From assembly GCA_947629735.1 (NCBI GenBank), contig CANREX010000059.1, positions 1-8,598 of the forward strand: a stretch of DNA of 8,598 nucleotides. The letters run 5' to 3'. Position 1 is the first letter of the stretch. Each line of letters starts with the position of its first letter. The notes under the pieces were generated by a model. It was not told the origin of the DNA. It made no database searches and worked only from the letters and a program-made list of their open reading frames with translations. Below are positions 1 to 6,167 of this stretch, in pieces. The stretch is from an uncultured Clostridia bacterium (GTDB lineage Bacteria > Bacillota > Clostridia > Christensenellales > Borkfalkiaceae). Made by a program: the position numbers and the translations under genes.

Positions 1-1
1 C

Positions 2-1708
2 GATATATCCGAAATCGACGCGGCTTCCAACAACGGCGTGGACGAAATGCGCGATTTGCGCGAAAAGGTGCAATATCCCCCCGTAAACGGCAAATATAAG
101 GTATATATCATCGACGAAGTGCATATGCTCACGCAGTCGGCGTTCAACGCCGTGTTAAAAACGCTGGAAGAACCGCCGAGCCACGCGGTGTTCATTCTCG
201 CCACGACAGAGCCGCAGAAGATACCCGCAACCATACTTTCGCGCTGTATGCGCTTCGATTTCAAGCTCATACCGCTCGGCGACCTCGAAGGTCTTATAAA
301 GGACGTTTTCGACAAGACGGGCAAGGAGTATGAGGACGAGGCGGTAGCCGCCATAGCGAGGGCGGGCAACGGCAGCGCGCGCGACTGCCTTTCGATTGCC
401 GACATGTGCGCTTCCTATTCCCGCGGCAAACTGACCTATGACGACGTCAACAAGGTGCTCGGCAAGGCGGATTTCGAGGCGATAGGGGAGATAGCCGCCG
501 CGATAGCCCAAGGCGACGCGGGCGAAGCGCTTTCCGCAACGGAAAACGTGCTCTCCACGGGCAAGAGCGTGGGCGTTTTGCTGCGCGATTTGCTTTCATA
601 CTTCAACAACCTCGCCGTGGTAAAGACCTGCCGCAACGCGCGGGAAATCCTCAACTTGCCCGAAGAAAAATTCAAGGCGCTGAAAGAGATATCGACAGCC
701 GCCGACGGGCACGCGATACTGCGCGCGACGGAAATTCTTTCGGCGGCGGAGGGCGATCTGCGCTTTGCCGTGGACGGGCGAATAACGGTGGAGACGGCGA
801 TAATGAAAGCCGCCGTGCCCGCCGCCGAATACGATATAGATTCCCTCATTTCGAGGATAGAAGCCCTCGAAAGGGCGGTGAAAGAGGGCGTTAATGTAAA
901 GATAAAAGAATACGCTCCCGCAAATGCAGGCGGCGCAAAAACATACGTTGCACCCGCAATTTCTGCGCGGCAACCCGCGGAAAAGCAGCAGACAGAGGGA
1001 GTGCAACCCGCGGAAAAACAGCAGATTGAAGATATACAGCCCGCGGAAAAGAAACGGTTAGAGGAAGCGCAGCCCGAAAAAGGGCGGACGAATGGCGATA
1101 CAGCTTCCCAAAAAGCGCAACAGCAGGCGGAAAGCCCAATTGAAAACAGGGGGCGGACGCGCGGGGCGTTGCTCGCGGAGGAAGAAGCGCCGTCTCCTTT
1201 CGGCGAAAGCGCGGGCGCGCAGACAAATAAAGCGCAGACAAATAAAGCGCAATCAAACAACGCGCAAACAAATAGCGCGCAACAAAATGCGGGACAGCCC
1301 GCGCAGACTTCAAGCGAGAGTTCATCGGGCGAGCAAGGCACGCTGTTCGAGCAGCGGGGCGCGGCAGATGTCAAAGTAAGCTCTCTTTCGGAAGCGGACA
1401 AAAACGCCACGTTCGGCAGACTGTTGAGGCTCTTCCGCACGACGAGGCGCAACGCGGTGTTGTTCTCGCTGTGCTCCGATCTGGACAGCTTTTACGACGG
1501 CGATACGTTCGTGCTCGTCGCAGACACGGAAGCCGTCTGCAAGTCGCTCAACCGCGATGACAACAAGGCGTATATAGCCGAAGCGCTGCAAGAGCTGGGC
1601 GTTTTCTCGTTCGACATACGTGTAAAGGCAAACGGCGACGACAAGTACGAAAAAGCGTTAGGCGAACTGAGAAACAATTTCAAGGGTAGCGATATTCAAA
1701 TAAAATAA
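2..1708 (+). CDS. dnaX: DNA polymerase III subunit gamma/tau (5'-truncated by window edge)
   Basis: This is the AAA+ clamp-loader subunit of the replicative polymerase. It loads the beta clamp using ATP and couples the polymerase to the helicase. The reading frame is already open at base 2 with the family motif DISEIDAASNNGVDEMRDLR. About 90 N-terminal residues, including Walker A and most of the zinc-binding cysteines, therefore lie upstream. Visible motifs are Walker B VYIIDEVH (101-124), sensor I ILATTEP (194-214) and the SRC arginine-finger motif (Arg codon 242-244). The clamp-loader collar helices follow to about 900. Bases 950-1350 encode a low-complexity linker rich in Gln, Ala, Glu and Asn with two tandem repeats. 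Bases 1380-1708 encode a folded tau-like C-terminal domain. I see no A-AAA-AAG frameshift heptamer in the linker, so a separate gamma form is not indicated. Identity is secure. Confidence 0.97.
   Translation, partial: DISEIDAASNNGVDEMRDLREKVQYPPVNGKYKVYIIDEVHMLTQSAFNAVLKTLEEPPSHAVFILATTEPQKIPATILSRCMRFDFKLIPLGDLEGLIKDVFDKTGKEYEDEAVAAIARAGNGSARDCLSIADMCASYSRGKLTYDDVNKVLGKADFEAIGEIAAAIAQGDAGEALSATENVLSTGKSVGVLLRDLLSYFNNLAVVKTCRNAREILNLPEEKFKALKEISTAADGHAILRATEILSAAEGDLRFAVDGRITVETAIMKAAVPAAEYDIDSLISRIEALERAVKEGVNVKIKEYAPANAGGAKTYVAPAISARQPAEKQQTEGVQPAEKQQIEDIQPAEKKRLEEAQPEKGRTNGDTASQKAQQQAESPIENRGRTRGALLAEEEAPSPFGESAGAQTNKAQTNKAQSNNAQTNSAQQNAGQPAQTSSESSSGEQGTLFEQRGAADVKVSSLSEADKNATFGRLLRLFRTTRRNAVLFSLCSDLDSFYDGDTFVLVADTEAVCKSLNRDDNKAYIAEALQELGVFSFDIRVKANGDDKYEKALGELRNNFKGSDIQIK
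971..1069 (+). repeat. 33-bp tandem repeat in the dnaX linker (3 full copies plus a partial fourth)
   Basis: Three in-frame 33-base units start at 971, 1004 and 1037. They encode QPAEKQQTEGV, QPAEKQQIEDI and QPAEKKRLEEA. A fourth, broken unit (QPEKG) begins at 1070. Each unit opens with CARCCCGCGGAAAA. The array lies in the disordered linker between the AAA+/collar module and the tau-like C-terminal domain, so it should change linker length without harming the folded parts. It was probably produced by slippage or unequal crossing-over, which is inference. Confidence 0.85.
1217..1291 (+). repeat. 15-bp tandem repeat in the dnaX linker (5 copies, AQTNK-type)
   Basis: Five in-frame 15-base units encode AQTNK, AQTNK, AQSNN, AQTNS and AQQNA. 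The first two are identical at DNA level (GCGCAGACAAATAAA) and later copies diverge. This is a second, independent low-complexity expansion in the same interdomain linker. The units are visibly richer in A than the flanking coding sequence. Confidence 0.85.
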
Positions 1709-1725
1709 CTATTGCGAACAATTTC

Positions 1726-1734
1726 GGAGGTGAT
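1726..1734 (+). promoter_or_regulatory. Strong Shine-Dalgarno site of ebfC
   Basis: GGAGGTGAT is fully complementary to the 3' end of 16S rRNA (anti-SD AUCACCUCC) and lies 5 bases before the ATG at 1740. It is the strongest ribosome binding site in the window. It suggests the nucleoid protein is made in excess over DnaX from the shared message; that expression reading is inference. Confidence 0.85.
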
Positions 1735-1739
1735 TTCAA

Positions 1740-2105
1740 ATGGCATACAGAGGCGGTAACCCGGGCGGCATGCAGAACATGATGAAGCAGGCGCAGAAAA
1801 TTCAGGAACAGATGCAGCAGGCGGAAAAGGAACTCGACGAGATGGAAGTCCTCGGCTTTTCGGGCGGCGGCGAGGAAGGCGACGAGACGGTTGTCGTCTA
1901 CATGAACGGCAAAAAAGTCATAAACGGGATAGAGTTCGGCAGCAAAATTTCTGAAATGGTGGACTTATCCGACGAGGACGACGTGGAAATGCTCGAAGAT
2001 CTGATAATGGCGGCGATTAACGACGGCTATAAAAAGGCGGACAAGGAATACGAAGCCAAGATGGGTCCTTTGGGAAATTTCGGGGCGCTCAACGGCTTGC
2101 TCTGA
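1740..2105 (+). CDS. ebfC: YbaB/EbfC family nucleoid-associated protein
   Basis: This is a small DNA-binding protein of the YbaB/EbfC (B. subtilis YaaK) family. It usually acts as a dimer on the nucleoid and is almost always encoded between dnaX and recR. The 121-residue product has the family layout. A Gly/Met/Gln-rich N-terminal helix (MQNMMKQAQKIQEQMQQAEK, about residues 11-30) comes first, then a beta section with VVVYMNGKKV (about 51-60), then the signature DVEMLEDLIMAAINDGYKKA (about 80-99) and a Gly/Leu-rich tail. The loop before the beta section (GGGEEGDE) is unusually acidic. The ATG start is fixed by an ideal Shine-Dalgarno, GGAGGTGAT at 1726-1734, five bases upstream. It lies 31 bases after dnaX and is probably in the same operon. 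The exact role in this organism is unknown. Confidence 0.95.
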   Translation: MAYRGGNPGGMQNMMKQAQKIQEQMQQAEKELDEMEVLGFSGGGEEGDETVVVYMNGKKVINGIEFGSKISEMVDLSDEDDVEMLEDLIMAAINDGYKKADKEYEAKMGPLGNFGALNGLL

Positions 2106-2129
2106 TAATTTAAGCTGAAAGAGGTGGCA

Positions 2130-2720
2130 ATGGATACGTTTATAGAACCTATCGGCAGGCTCGTAAACCAATTTACGAAGCTCCCCGGGGTAGGCAAGAA
2201 AACCGCGCTGAGGTACGCGTACAGGATAATAGACATGTCGGCGGAAGACGCGGCGGCGTTTGCTGAGAGCATTGCGGAATGTAAGCGCAAGGTGCGCTAT
2301 TGCAAGGTGTGCGGCAATTTTTCGGAGTCGGACACCTGCGACATATGCTTGAAGAGGGAAAAATCTGTCATCTGCGTGGTGAAAGAGCCCAAAGACGTCA
2401 TCGCAATGGAAAAGCTGCGCGAATTCAAGGGCGTATATCACGTCCTTCACGGCGTGATTTCCCCTATGGACGGGATAGGTCCTAACGACATACGCATAAA
2501 AGAGCTGCTCTCCCGCATAGACGACGGCGTGAGCGAGATAATACTCGCCACCAATCCCGACGTCGAGGGCGACGCTACGGCGATGTATATAGCCAAGCTG
2601 TTGAAGCCCCTCGGCGTAAAGGTCACGCGGCTCGCGCACGGCATACCGATAGGCGGGGAGATAGAGTACACCGACGAGGTGACGTTATCCCGCGCGTTTG
2701 CGGAAAGAAAGGAAATTTAG
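2130..2720 (+). CDS. recR: Recombination mediator protein RecR
   Basis: RecR works with RecO and RecF to load RecA onto SSB-coated single-stranded DNA during gap repair. The 196-residue product is close to the usual 198. It contains a helix-hairpin-helix (KLPGVGKKTALRYAY, about residues 17-31) and a four-cysteine zinc finger (C58, C61, C70, C73). A Toprim domain starts at SVICVVKEPKDVIAMEK (79-95), followed by HVLHGVISPMDGIGP and LATNPDVEGDATAMY. The C-terminal segment has LAHGIPIGGEIEYTDEVTL. I prefer ATG 2130 to the in-frame GTG at 2124. GAGG at 2121-2124 then serves as Shine-Dalgarno with 5-base spacing, and the distance from Met to the LPG motif matches known RecR. It lies 24 bases after ebfC. 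Confidence 0.97.
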   Translation: MDTFIEPIGRLVNQFTKLPGVGKKTALRYAYRIIDMSAEDAAAFAESIAECKRKVRYCKVCGNFSESDTCDICLKREKSVICVVKEPKDVIAMEKLREFKGVYHVLHGVISPMDGIGPNDIRIKELLSRIDDGVSEIILATNPDVEGDATAMYIAKLLKPLGVKVTRLAHGIPIGGEIEYTDEVTLSRAFAERKEI

Positions 2721-2729
2721 GGGTAATTT

Positions 2730-3728
2730 ATGAATATATCTGTTCTCGGGTGCGGAAGATGGGGCTCGTTTATAGCGTGGTATCAGGCTACCGTACTGAA
2801 AAACAAAGTCATACTCTGCGGAGAAGAGGGAAGGGCGGCTTACGACGAATTGAAGGCGAAGGGCGCGAACGAATACGTCACCCTCGATAAGAGCATAGAG
2901 CTCACTTCCGACTTGTCTCACGCGCTCAAAGAAAGCGAAGTCATAATAATTTCCATAAGTTCGCAGGCGCTTAGGGAGTACATGGCAAAGGTGACGTCCC
3001 ACCCCGTCGGCGACAAGATATTCGTGCTGTGCATGAAGGGAATCGAAGTAGACACGGGCAAGCGGCTTTCCGAAATTTTGACAGAAAGCGGGATAGACAG
3101 GGATAAAATAGCCGTCTGGGTAGGTCCGGGGCACATTCAGGAATTCACCCGCGGCGTTCCCAACTGCATGGTCGTGGACGCGTATAACGAAGCGCTTAAA
3201 CGGGAGATAGCCGAAAGTTTCAAGAGCAATCTCATCCGCTTTTATTACGGCAACGACATAATAGGAACGGAGATAGGCGCGGCGGCGAAAAACGTGCTCG
3301 GCATAGCTGCGGGCGTGCTCGACGGAAGCGGATATCAAAGCCTTAAAGGTCCGCTCATGGCGCGCGGCGCGTTCGAGGTCGGCACGTTGATACAGGCTAT
3401 GGGCGGCAAATTCAATTCCGCTTACGGCTTGGCGCACCTCGGCGACTACGAAACCACGTTGTTTTCTCCCCACTCGCACAACAGAATGTACGGCGAGATG
3501 ATGTCGAAAGGACATAAATTCGACAAGTTGGCGGAGGGTGTGATGACGGCAAAGGCGATGAAAGAGCTCGGCGACAGGTTCGGGATAGAACTCCCCATCA
3601 CCAACGCGGTATACGAGGCGTGCTTCATCTCCAACCCGTTTGAAAGCGGCGACGGCGCGAAAAAATGTATGGACGTGATACTCAAATTGTTCGACAGGCA
3701 GACAAAGCCCGAATTTTACGAGAAATAA
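2730..3728 (+). CDS. gpsA: NAD(P)+-dependent glycerol-3-phosphate dehydrogenase
   Basis: This cytosolic enzyme reduces dihydroxyacetone phosphate to sn-glycerol-3-phosphate, the backbone for membrane phospholipids. The 332-residue product begins with the Rossmann dinucleotide loop GCGRWG (residues 7-12). The family's active-site residues are in place: K103 in CMKGIE, K187-N188 in AAKNVLGIAAG, D239 in HLGDYETT, and R252 in SHNRMYG. The substrate-loop motif usually read as GPS-H/F appears here as GPGH (132-135), one of several signs that this is a divergent family member. The length is normal. The ATG is preceded by AGGGG (2719-2723), which overlaps the recR stop. The 9-base gap implies co-transcription with recR, although gpsA is not a standard partner of this operon. 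The 75-base gap after it contains a new promoter. Confidence 0.93.
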   Translation: MNISVLGCGRWGSFIAWYQATVLKNKVILCGEEGRAAYDELKAKGANEYVTLDKSIELTSDLSHALKESEVIIISISSQALREYMAKVTSHPVGDKIFVLCMKGIEVDTGKRLSEILTESGIDRDKIAVWVGPGHIQEFTRGVPNCMVVDAYNEALKREIAESFKSNLIRFYYGNDIIGTEIGAAAKNVLGIAAGVLDGSGYQSLKGPLMARGAFEVGTLIQAMGGKFNSAYGLAHLGDYETTLFSPHSHNRMYGEMMSKGHKFDKLAEGVMTAKAMKELGDRFGIELPITNAVYEACFISNPFESGDGAKKCMDVILKLFDRQTKPEFYEK

Positions 3729-3740
3729 CCGCAAAATAAG

Positions 3741-3769
3741 TTGCCAACAAAGGCAAACGGTATTAAAAT
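3741..3769 (+). promoter_or_regulatory. Housekeeping (sigma-A type) promoter of typA
   Basis: TTGCCA (-35, 3741-3746) and TAAAAT (-10, 3764-3769) are separated by exactly 17 bases. Each hexamer differs from consensus at one position. Transcription should begin near 3776, giving a leader of about 27 bases before the TTG start of typA. The -35 box overlaps a short inverted repeat, TTGCC-N6-GGCAA (3741-3756), which could be an operator. Both readings come from sequence inspection only. Confidence 0.7.
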
Positions 3770-3790
3770 TTATGGGTAGGTTTTCATACC

Positions 3791-3796
3791 GGAGGT
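3791..3796 (+). promoter_or_regulatory. Shine-Dalgarno that fixes the TTG start of typA
   Basis: GGAGGT lies 6 bases before TTG at 3803. No ATG or GTG lies at a suitable distance, and the protein motif IRDDVRNVAIIAHVDHGKT begins directly after this codon. TTG is therefore the initiation codon. Confidence 0.85.
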
Positions 3797-3802
3797 AATA
3801 TT

Positions 3803-5635
3803 TTGATAAGAGACGACGTAAGAAACGTAGCGATAATCGCGCATGTAGACCACGGCAAGACGACGTTGGTGGACGCGATGTTGAAACAGTCCAACACATT
3901 CCGCGCAAATCAGGAAGTGGACGAAAGGGTGATGGATTCGGGCGATATAGAGCGCGAAAGGGGAATAACCATTCTCGCCAAGAACACGTCCGTGCATTAT
4001 AAAGGCGTAAAGATAAATGTAGTCGATACCCCGGGGCACGCCGATTTTTCGGGCGAGGTCGAAAGGGTAATGATGATGGTGAACGGCGTTCTCGTGCTCG
4101 TGGACGCGGCGGAAGGTCCGATGCCCCAGACGAGATTCGTCGTGCAGAAAGCGCTCGAAATGGGGCACAGGCTGATAATAGTCGTAAACAAGATAGACCG
4201 CCCCGACGCGCGGCTGAACGAAGTGCAGGACGAGATATTGGAACTGCTCCTCGAACTCAACGCTTCCGACGACCAGCTCATGTCGCCCGTAGTGTGGTGC
4301 TCGGGCAGGAACGGCACGGCTACGCTCGATTTGAACGAAGAGGGCAAGGATTTAACCCCGCTTTTCGATACTATTCTCTCGCACATTCAGCCTATGGAGG
4401 CGGACGTGGACGGCGAGGCGCAGCTTCTGTGCTCTTCGATAGACTACAACGACTACGTCGGCAGGATAGGCATAGGCAGGATAGAGAGGGGCACGATAAA
4501 CGCAGGACAGTCGGTGGTTGTCACGAACTACAACAACAGGGAGTTGAACAAGCCCGGCAAAATAGTCAACCTCTATCAGATAGAAGGGCTCGAACGCGTG
4601 CCCGTGGAGAGCGCAAAGGCGGGCGATATAGTCTGTTTCAGCGGGCTCGAAGGCATAAACATAGGAGATACGGTGTGCAGTCCAACCTGCCCCGAACCGC
4701 ATAAATTCGTCAAGATAACAGAGCCCACGGTGGAGATGACGTTTTCCGTAAACGATTCGCCGTTTGCGGGCAAGGACGGCAAATTCGTCACCACCCGTCA
4801 CCTGCACGACAGGCTTTTCAGGGAACTTTTGCGCGACGTGTCGCTCCGCGTGGAGGAGACGGGTTCGGCGGATTCCTATCGCGTCTGCGGCAGGGGCGAA
4901 ATGCACCTTTCCATTCTCATAGAGGAAATGCGCCGCGACGGCTACGAATTTCAGGTTTCCACGCCCCGCGTAATGTATAAGGACATCGACGGCGTCAGGT
5001 GCGAACCCGTAGAGCGGCTGATAGTGGACGTCCCCGAAAGCGCAACGGGCGCGGTGTTCCAGAGCATGGGCAACCGCAAGGGCGAACTCTTGCACATGTC
5101 GGCGATAGGCAGCAGGACGAGGCTGGAATTTCTCATTCCCGCGCGCGGTCTGTTCGGCTACAAGTCGGAATTTCTGACGTCTACAAAGGGCGAGGGCGTG
5201 ATGAACAGCGTGTTCTTCGAATATCAGCCCTATAAAGGCGACCTTTCCCGCCGCACGACGGGCTCGCTTGTGGCGTTCGAAACGGGCGAAGCGGTGACGT
5301 ACGGGCTTTTTAACGCGCAGGGCAGGGGCACGCTGTTTATCGGCGCGGGCACTCCCGTCTACGAGGGTATGGTCATAGGCGAATCGCCCAAGAGCGAGGA
5401 CATCAACGTAAACGTCTGCAAGACAAAGCATCTGACTAACACCCGTTCGTCCTCCTCGGACGAGGCGTTGCGGCTCATCACCCCCAAGAAGATGAGCCTC
5501 GAAGAGTGCCTCGAATTTATCGCGGACGACGAATTGCTTGAAATAACGCCCAAAAATATCCGCATAAGAAAGAGGATTCTCGATAGCGAACTGCGCGCCA
5601 AGGCGAACGCCAAAATAAAGAAAGGTTTACAGTAA
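3803..5635 (+). CDS. typA: Ribosome-associated translational GTPase TypA/BipA
   Basis: TypA is an EF-G-like GTPase that binds the 70S ribosome and is needed for ribosome assembly, cold growth and stress responses. The 610-residue product matches the family length. The G motifs are G1 AHVDHGKT (13-20), G2 RGITI (53-57), G3 DTPGH (75-79) and G4 NKID (129-132). G5 is CSGRNG around 166-171, where SGR replaces the more usual SAx. Domain II follows (NYVGRIGIGRIERGTI-like segment), then EF-G-like domains III and V (RGEMHLSILIEEMRRDG). The BipA-specific C-terminal domain has LTNTRSSSSDEALRL and ELLEITPKNIRIRKR. It has its own promoter and a strong terminator, so it is apparently monocistronic. The identity is certain. 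The G5 change is probably a tolerated variant. Confidence 0.98.
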   Translation: MIRDDVRNVAIIAHVDHGKTTLVDAMLKQSNTFRANQEVDERVMDSGDIERERGITILAKNTSVHYKGVKINVVDTPGHADFSGEVERVMMMVNGVLVLVDAAEGPMPQTRFVVQKALEMGHRLIIVVNKIDRPDARLNEVQDEILELLLELNASDDQLMSPVVWCSGRNGTATLDLNEEGKDLTPLFDTILSHIQPMEADVDGEAQLLCSSIDYNDYVGRIGIGRIERGTINAGQSVVVTNYNNRELNKPGKIVNLYQIEGLERVPVESAKAGDIVCFSGLEGINIGDTVCSPTCPEPHKFVKITEPTVEMTFSVNDSPFAGKDGKFVTTRHLHDRLFRELLRDVSLRVEETGSADSYRVCGRGEMHLSILIEEMRRDGYEFQVSTPRVMYKDIDGVRCEPVERLIVDVPESATGAVFQSMGNRKGELLHMSAIGSRTRLEFLIPARGLFGYKSEFLTSTKGEGVMNSVFFEYQPYKGDLSRRTTGSLVAFETGEAVTYGLFNAQGRGTLFIGAGTPVYEGMVIGESPKSEDINVNVCKTKHLTNTRSSSSDEALRLITPKKMSLEECLEFIADDELLEITPKNIRIRKRILDSELRAKANAKIKKGLQ

Positions 5636-5645
5636 AACGCTGTTC

Positions 5646-5680
5646 CCCGCGCGGCTAAAAAGCCGCGCGGGCATTTTTTT
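5646..5680 (+). terminator. Rho-independent terminator of typA
   Basis: A perfect 11-bp GC-rich stem (5646-5656 with 5661-5671) encloses an AAAA loop and is followed by CA and seven Ts (5674-5680). It starts 10 bases after the typA stop codon. This ends the typA message cleanly and separates it from the yabP operon. Confidence 0.93.
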
Positions 5681-5722
5681 GCCCATTTTTATCCCAAAAC
5701 CTCGGCGTTGTCATTCATTTTT

Positions 5723-5798
5723 CCCAACCCCAACCCCCAACCCAACCCCAATCCCTCAACCCCAATCCCTCAACCCTCAACCCTTAACCCTTAACCCC
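5723..5798. repeat. Telomere-like C-rich degenerate tandem array (G-runs on the minus strand)
   Basis: Twelve runs of three to five Cs are spaced 5-7 bases apart. Early units are CCCAA, CCCCAA and CCCCCAA. From 5746 the period is a regular 7 bases: CCCCAAT, CCCTCAA, CCCCAAT, CCCTCAA, CCCTCAA, CCCTTAA, CCCTTAA. The array sits inside a stretch (5711-5809) that contains no G at all on the + strand. The minus strand therefore has twelve GGG runs with short loops, which meets the usual G-quadruplex pattern several times over. The + strand RNA would be C-rich and unstructured, like a Rho-loading site. No open frame of interest crosses it. It occupies most of the 274-base gap between typA and yabP. 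The function is unknown. Confidence 0.88.
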
Positions 5799-5909
5799 AT
5801 ACTTTAACCGTAAAACCGCGTAGTTGTCATATACTTTTGAAAATTTCTGTTTTCATAAACGGCGGAGGGAGATAATAAAATAGTAAAAACGCAATTAAGG
5901 GGCGCAAAA

Positions 5910-6167
5910 ATGGAACAGAGCGAACAGCACACTCTTAACGTGGAAAATTGCAAGCGGATAACGGCGACTGGCATACAGACGGTGGACAGCTTTTCGGCAA
6001 GCCAGCTCGTCCTCTCGTACGCGGGCGGGAAGATAAACGTCACGGGCAGCGAGATGAAGATAACTTCTTTTTCCAAGAGCAACGGTCAGTTTTCGGCGAG
6101 CGGCAACATAACGGGCGTTAAATACAGCGCGAAATCCACGGGCTTAAAGCAAAAACTTTTCAGATAA
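5910..6167 (+). CDS. yabP: YabP family sporulation protein
   Basis: The 85-residue product matches the YabP/YqfC family. It has an N-terminal HTLNVENCKRITATGIQTVD (residues 8-27) and alternating beta strands with SQLVLSYAGGKINVTGSEMKI. The C-terminal basic end, KLFR, resembles the LFR ending of family members. YabP is known in Bacillus as a sporulation protein expressed in the mother cell, needed for efficient sporulation, with no known enzymatic activity. There is no signal peptide or membrane segment. The ATG follows AAGGGG (5897-5902) by 7 bases. Its stop codon abuts the yabQ start, as expected for this gene pair. No convincing sigma-E promoter is visible upstream; the closest piece, CATATACT at 5828-5835, lacks a matching -35. 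The assignment rests on both the sequence pattern and the yabP-yabQ-divIC order. Confidence 0.88.
   Translation: MEQSEQHTLNVENCKRITATGIQTVDSFSASQLVLSYAGGKINVTGSEMKITSFSKSNGQFSASGNITGVKYSAKSTGLKQKLFR

Noticed and set aside
950..1350. Programmed -1 frameshift site in dnaX producing a gamma form
   Set aside because: The A-rich spots (1045-1056, 1076-1084, 1107-1117) were checked in frame. None gives an X-XXY-YYZ slippery heptamer such as A-AAA-AAG, and no matching stem-loop or Shine-Dalgarno stimulator was seen.
2124..2129. GTG at 2124 as the recR start
   Set aside because: That codon lies within the Shine-Dalgarno sequence that serves ATG 2130, and no ribosome binding site precedes it. The RecR N-terminal length fits the ATG.
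3771..3790. Leader hairpin or riboswitch in the typA 5' untranslated region
   Set aside because: Only a 4-bp pairing (TATG/CATA, or alternatively GGTA/TACC) is possible in a leader of about 27 bases, too short and weak for a structured regulator.
2685..3908. A 407-codon open frame on the minus strand opposite gpsA
   Set aside because: It is an antisense shadow of a well-conserved gene with clear catalytic motifs. The translation is rich in His, Arg and Tyr without domain signatures, and it runs over the typA promoter. The long minus-strand frames at 436-1452 and 4352-5431 are rejected for the same reason.
5723..5798. CRISPR array or mobile-element end for the C-rich repeat
   Set aside because: Units are only 5-7 bases with no spacers, no palindromic repeat and no nearby cas or transposase gene.
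5828..5835. Sigma-E type -10 element CATATACT upstream of yabP
   Set aside because: It matches the -10 pattern well, but there is no ATATT-like -35 at 13-15 bases upstream (that region is C/A/G-rich), so the call is too weak to list as a promoter.
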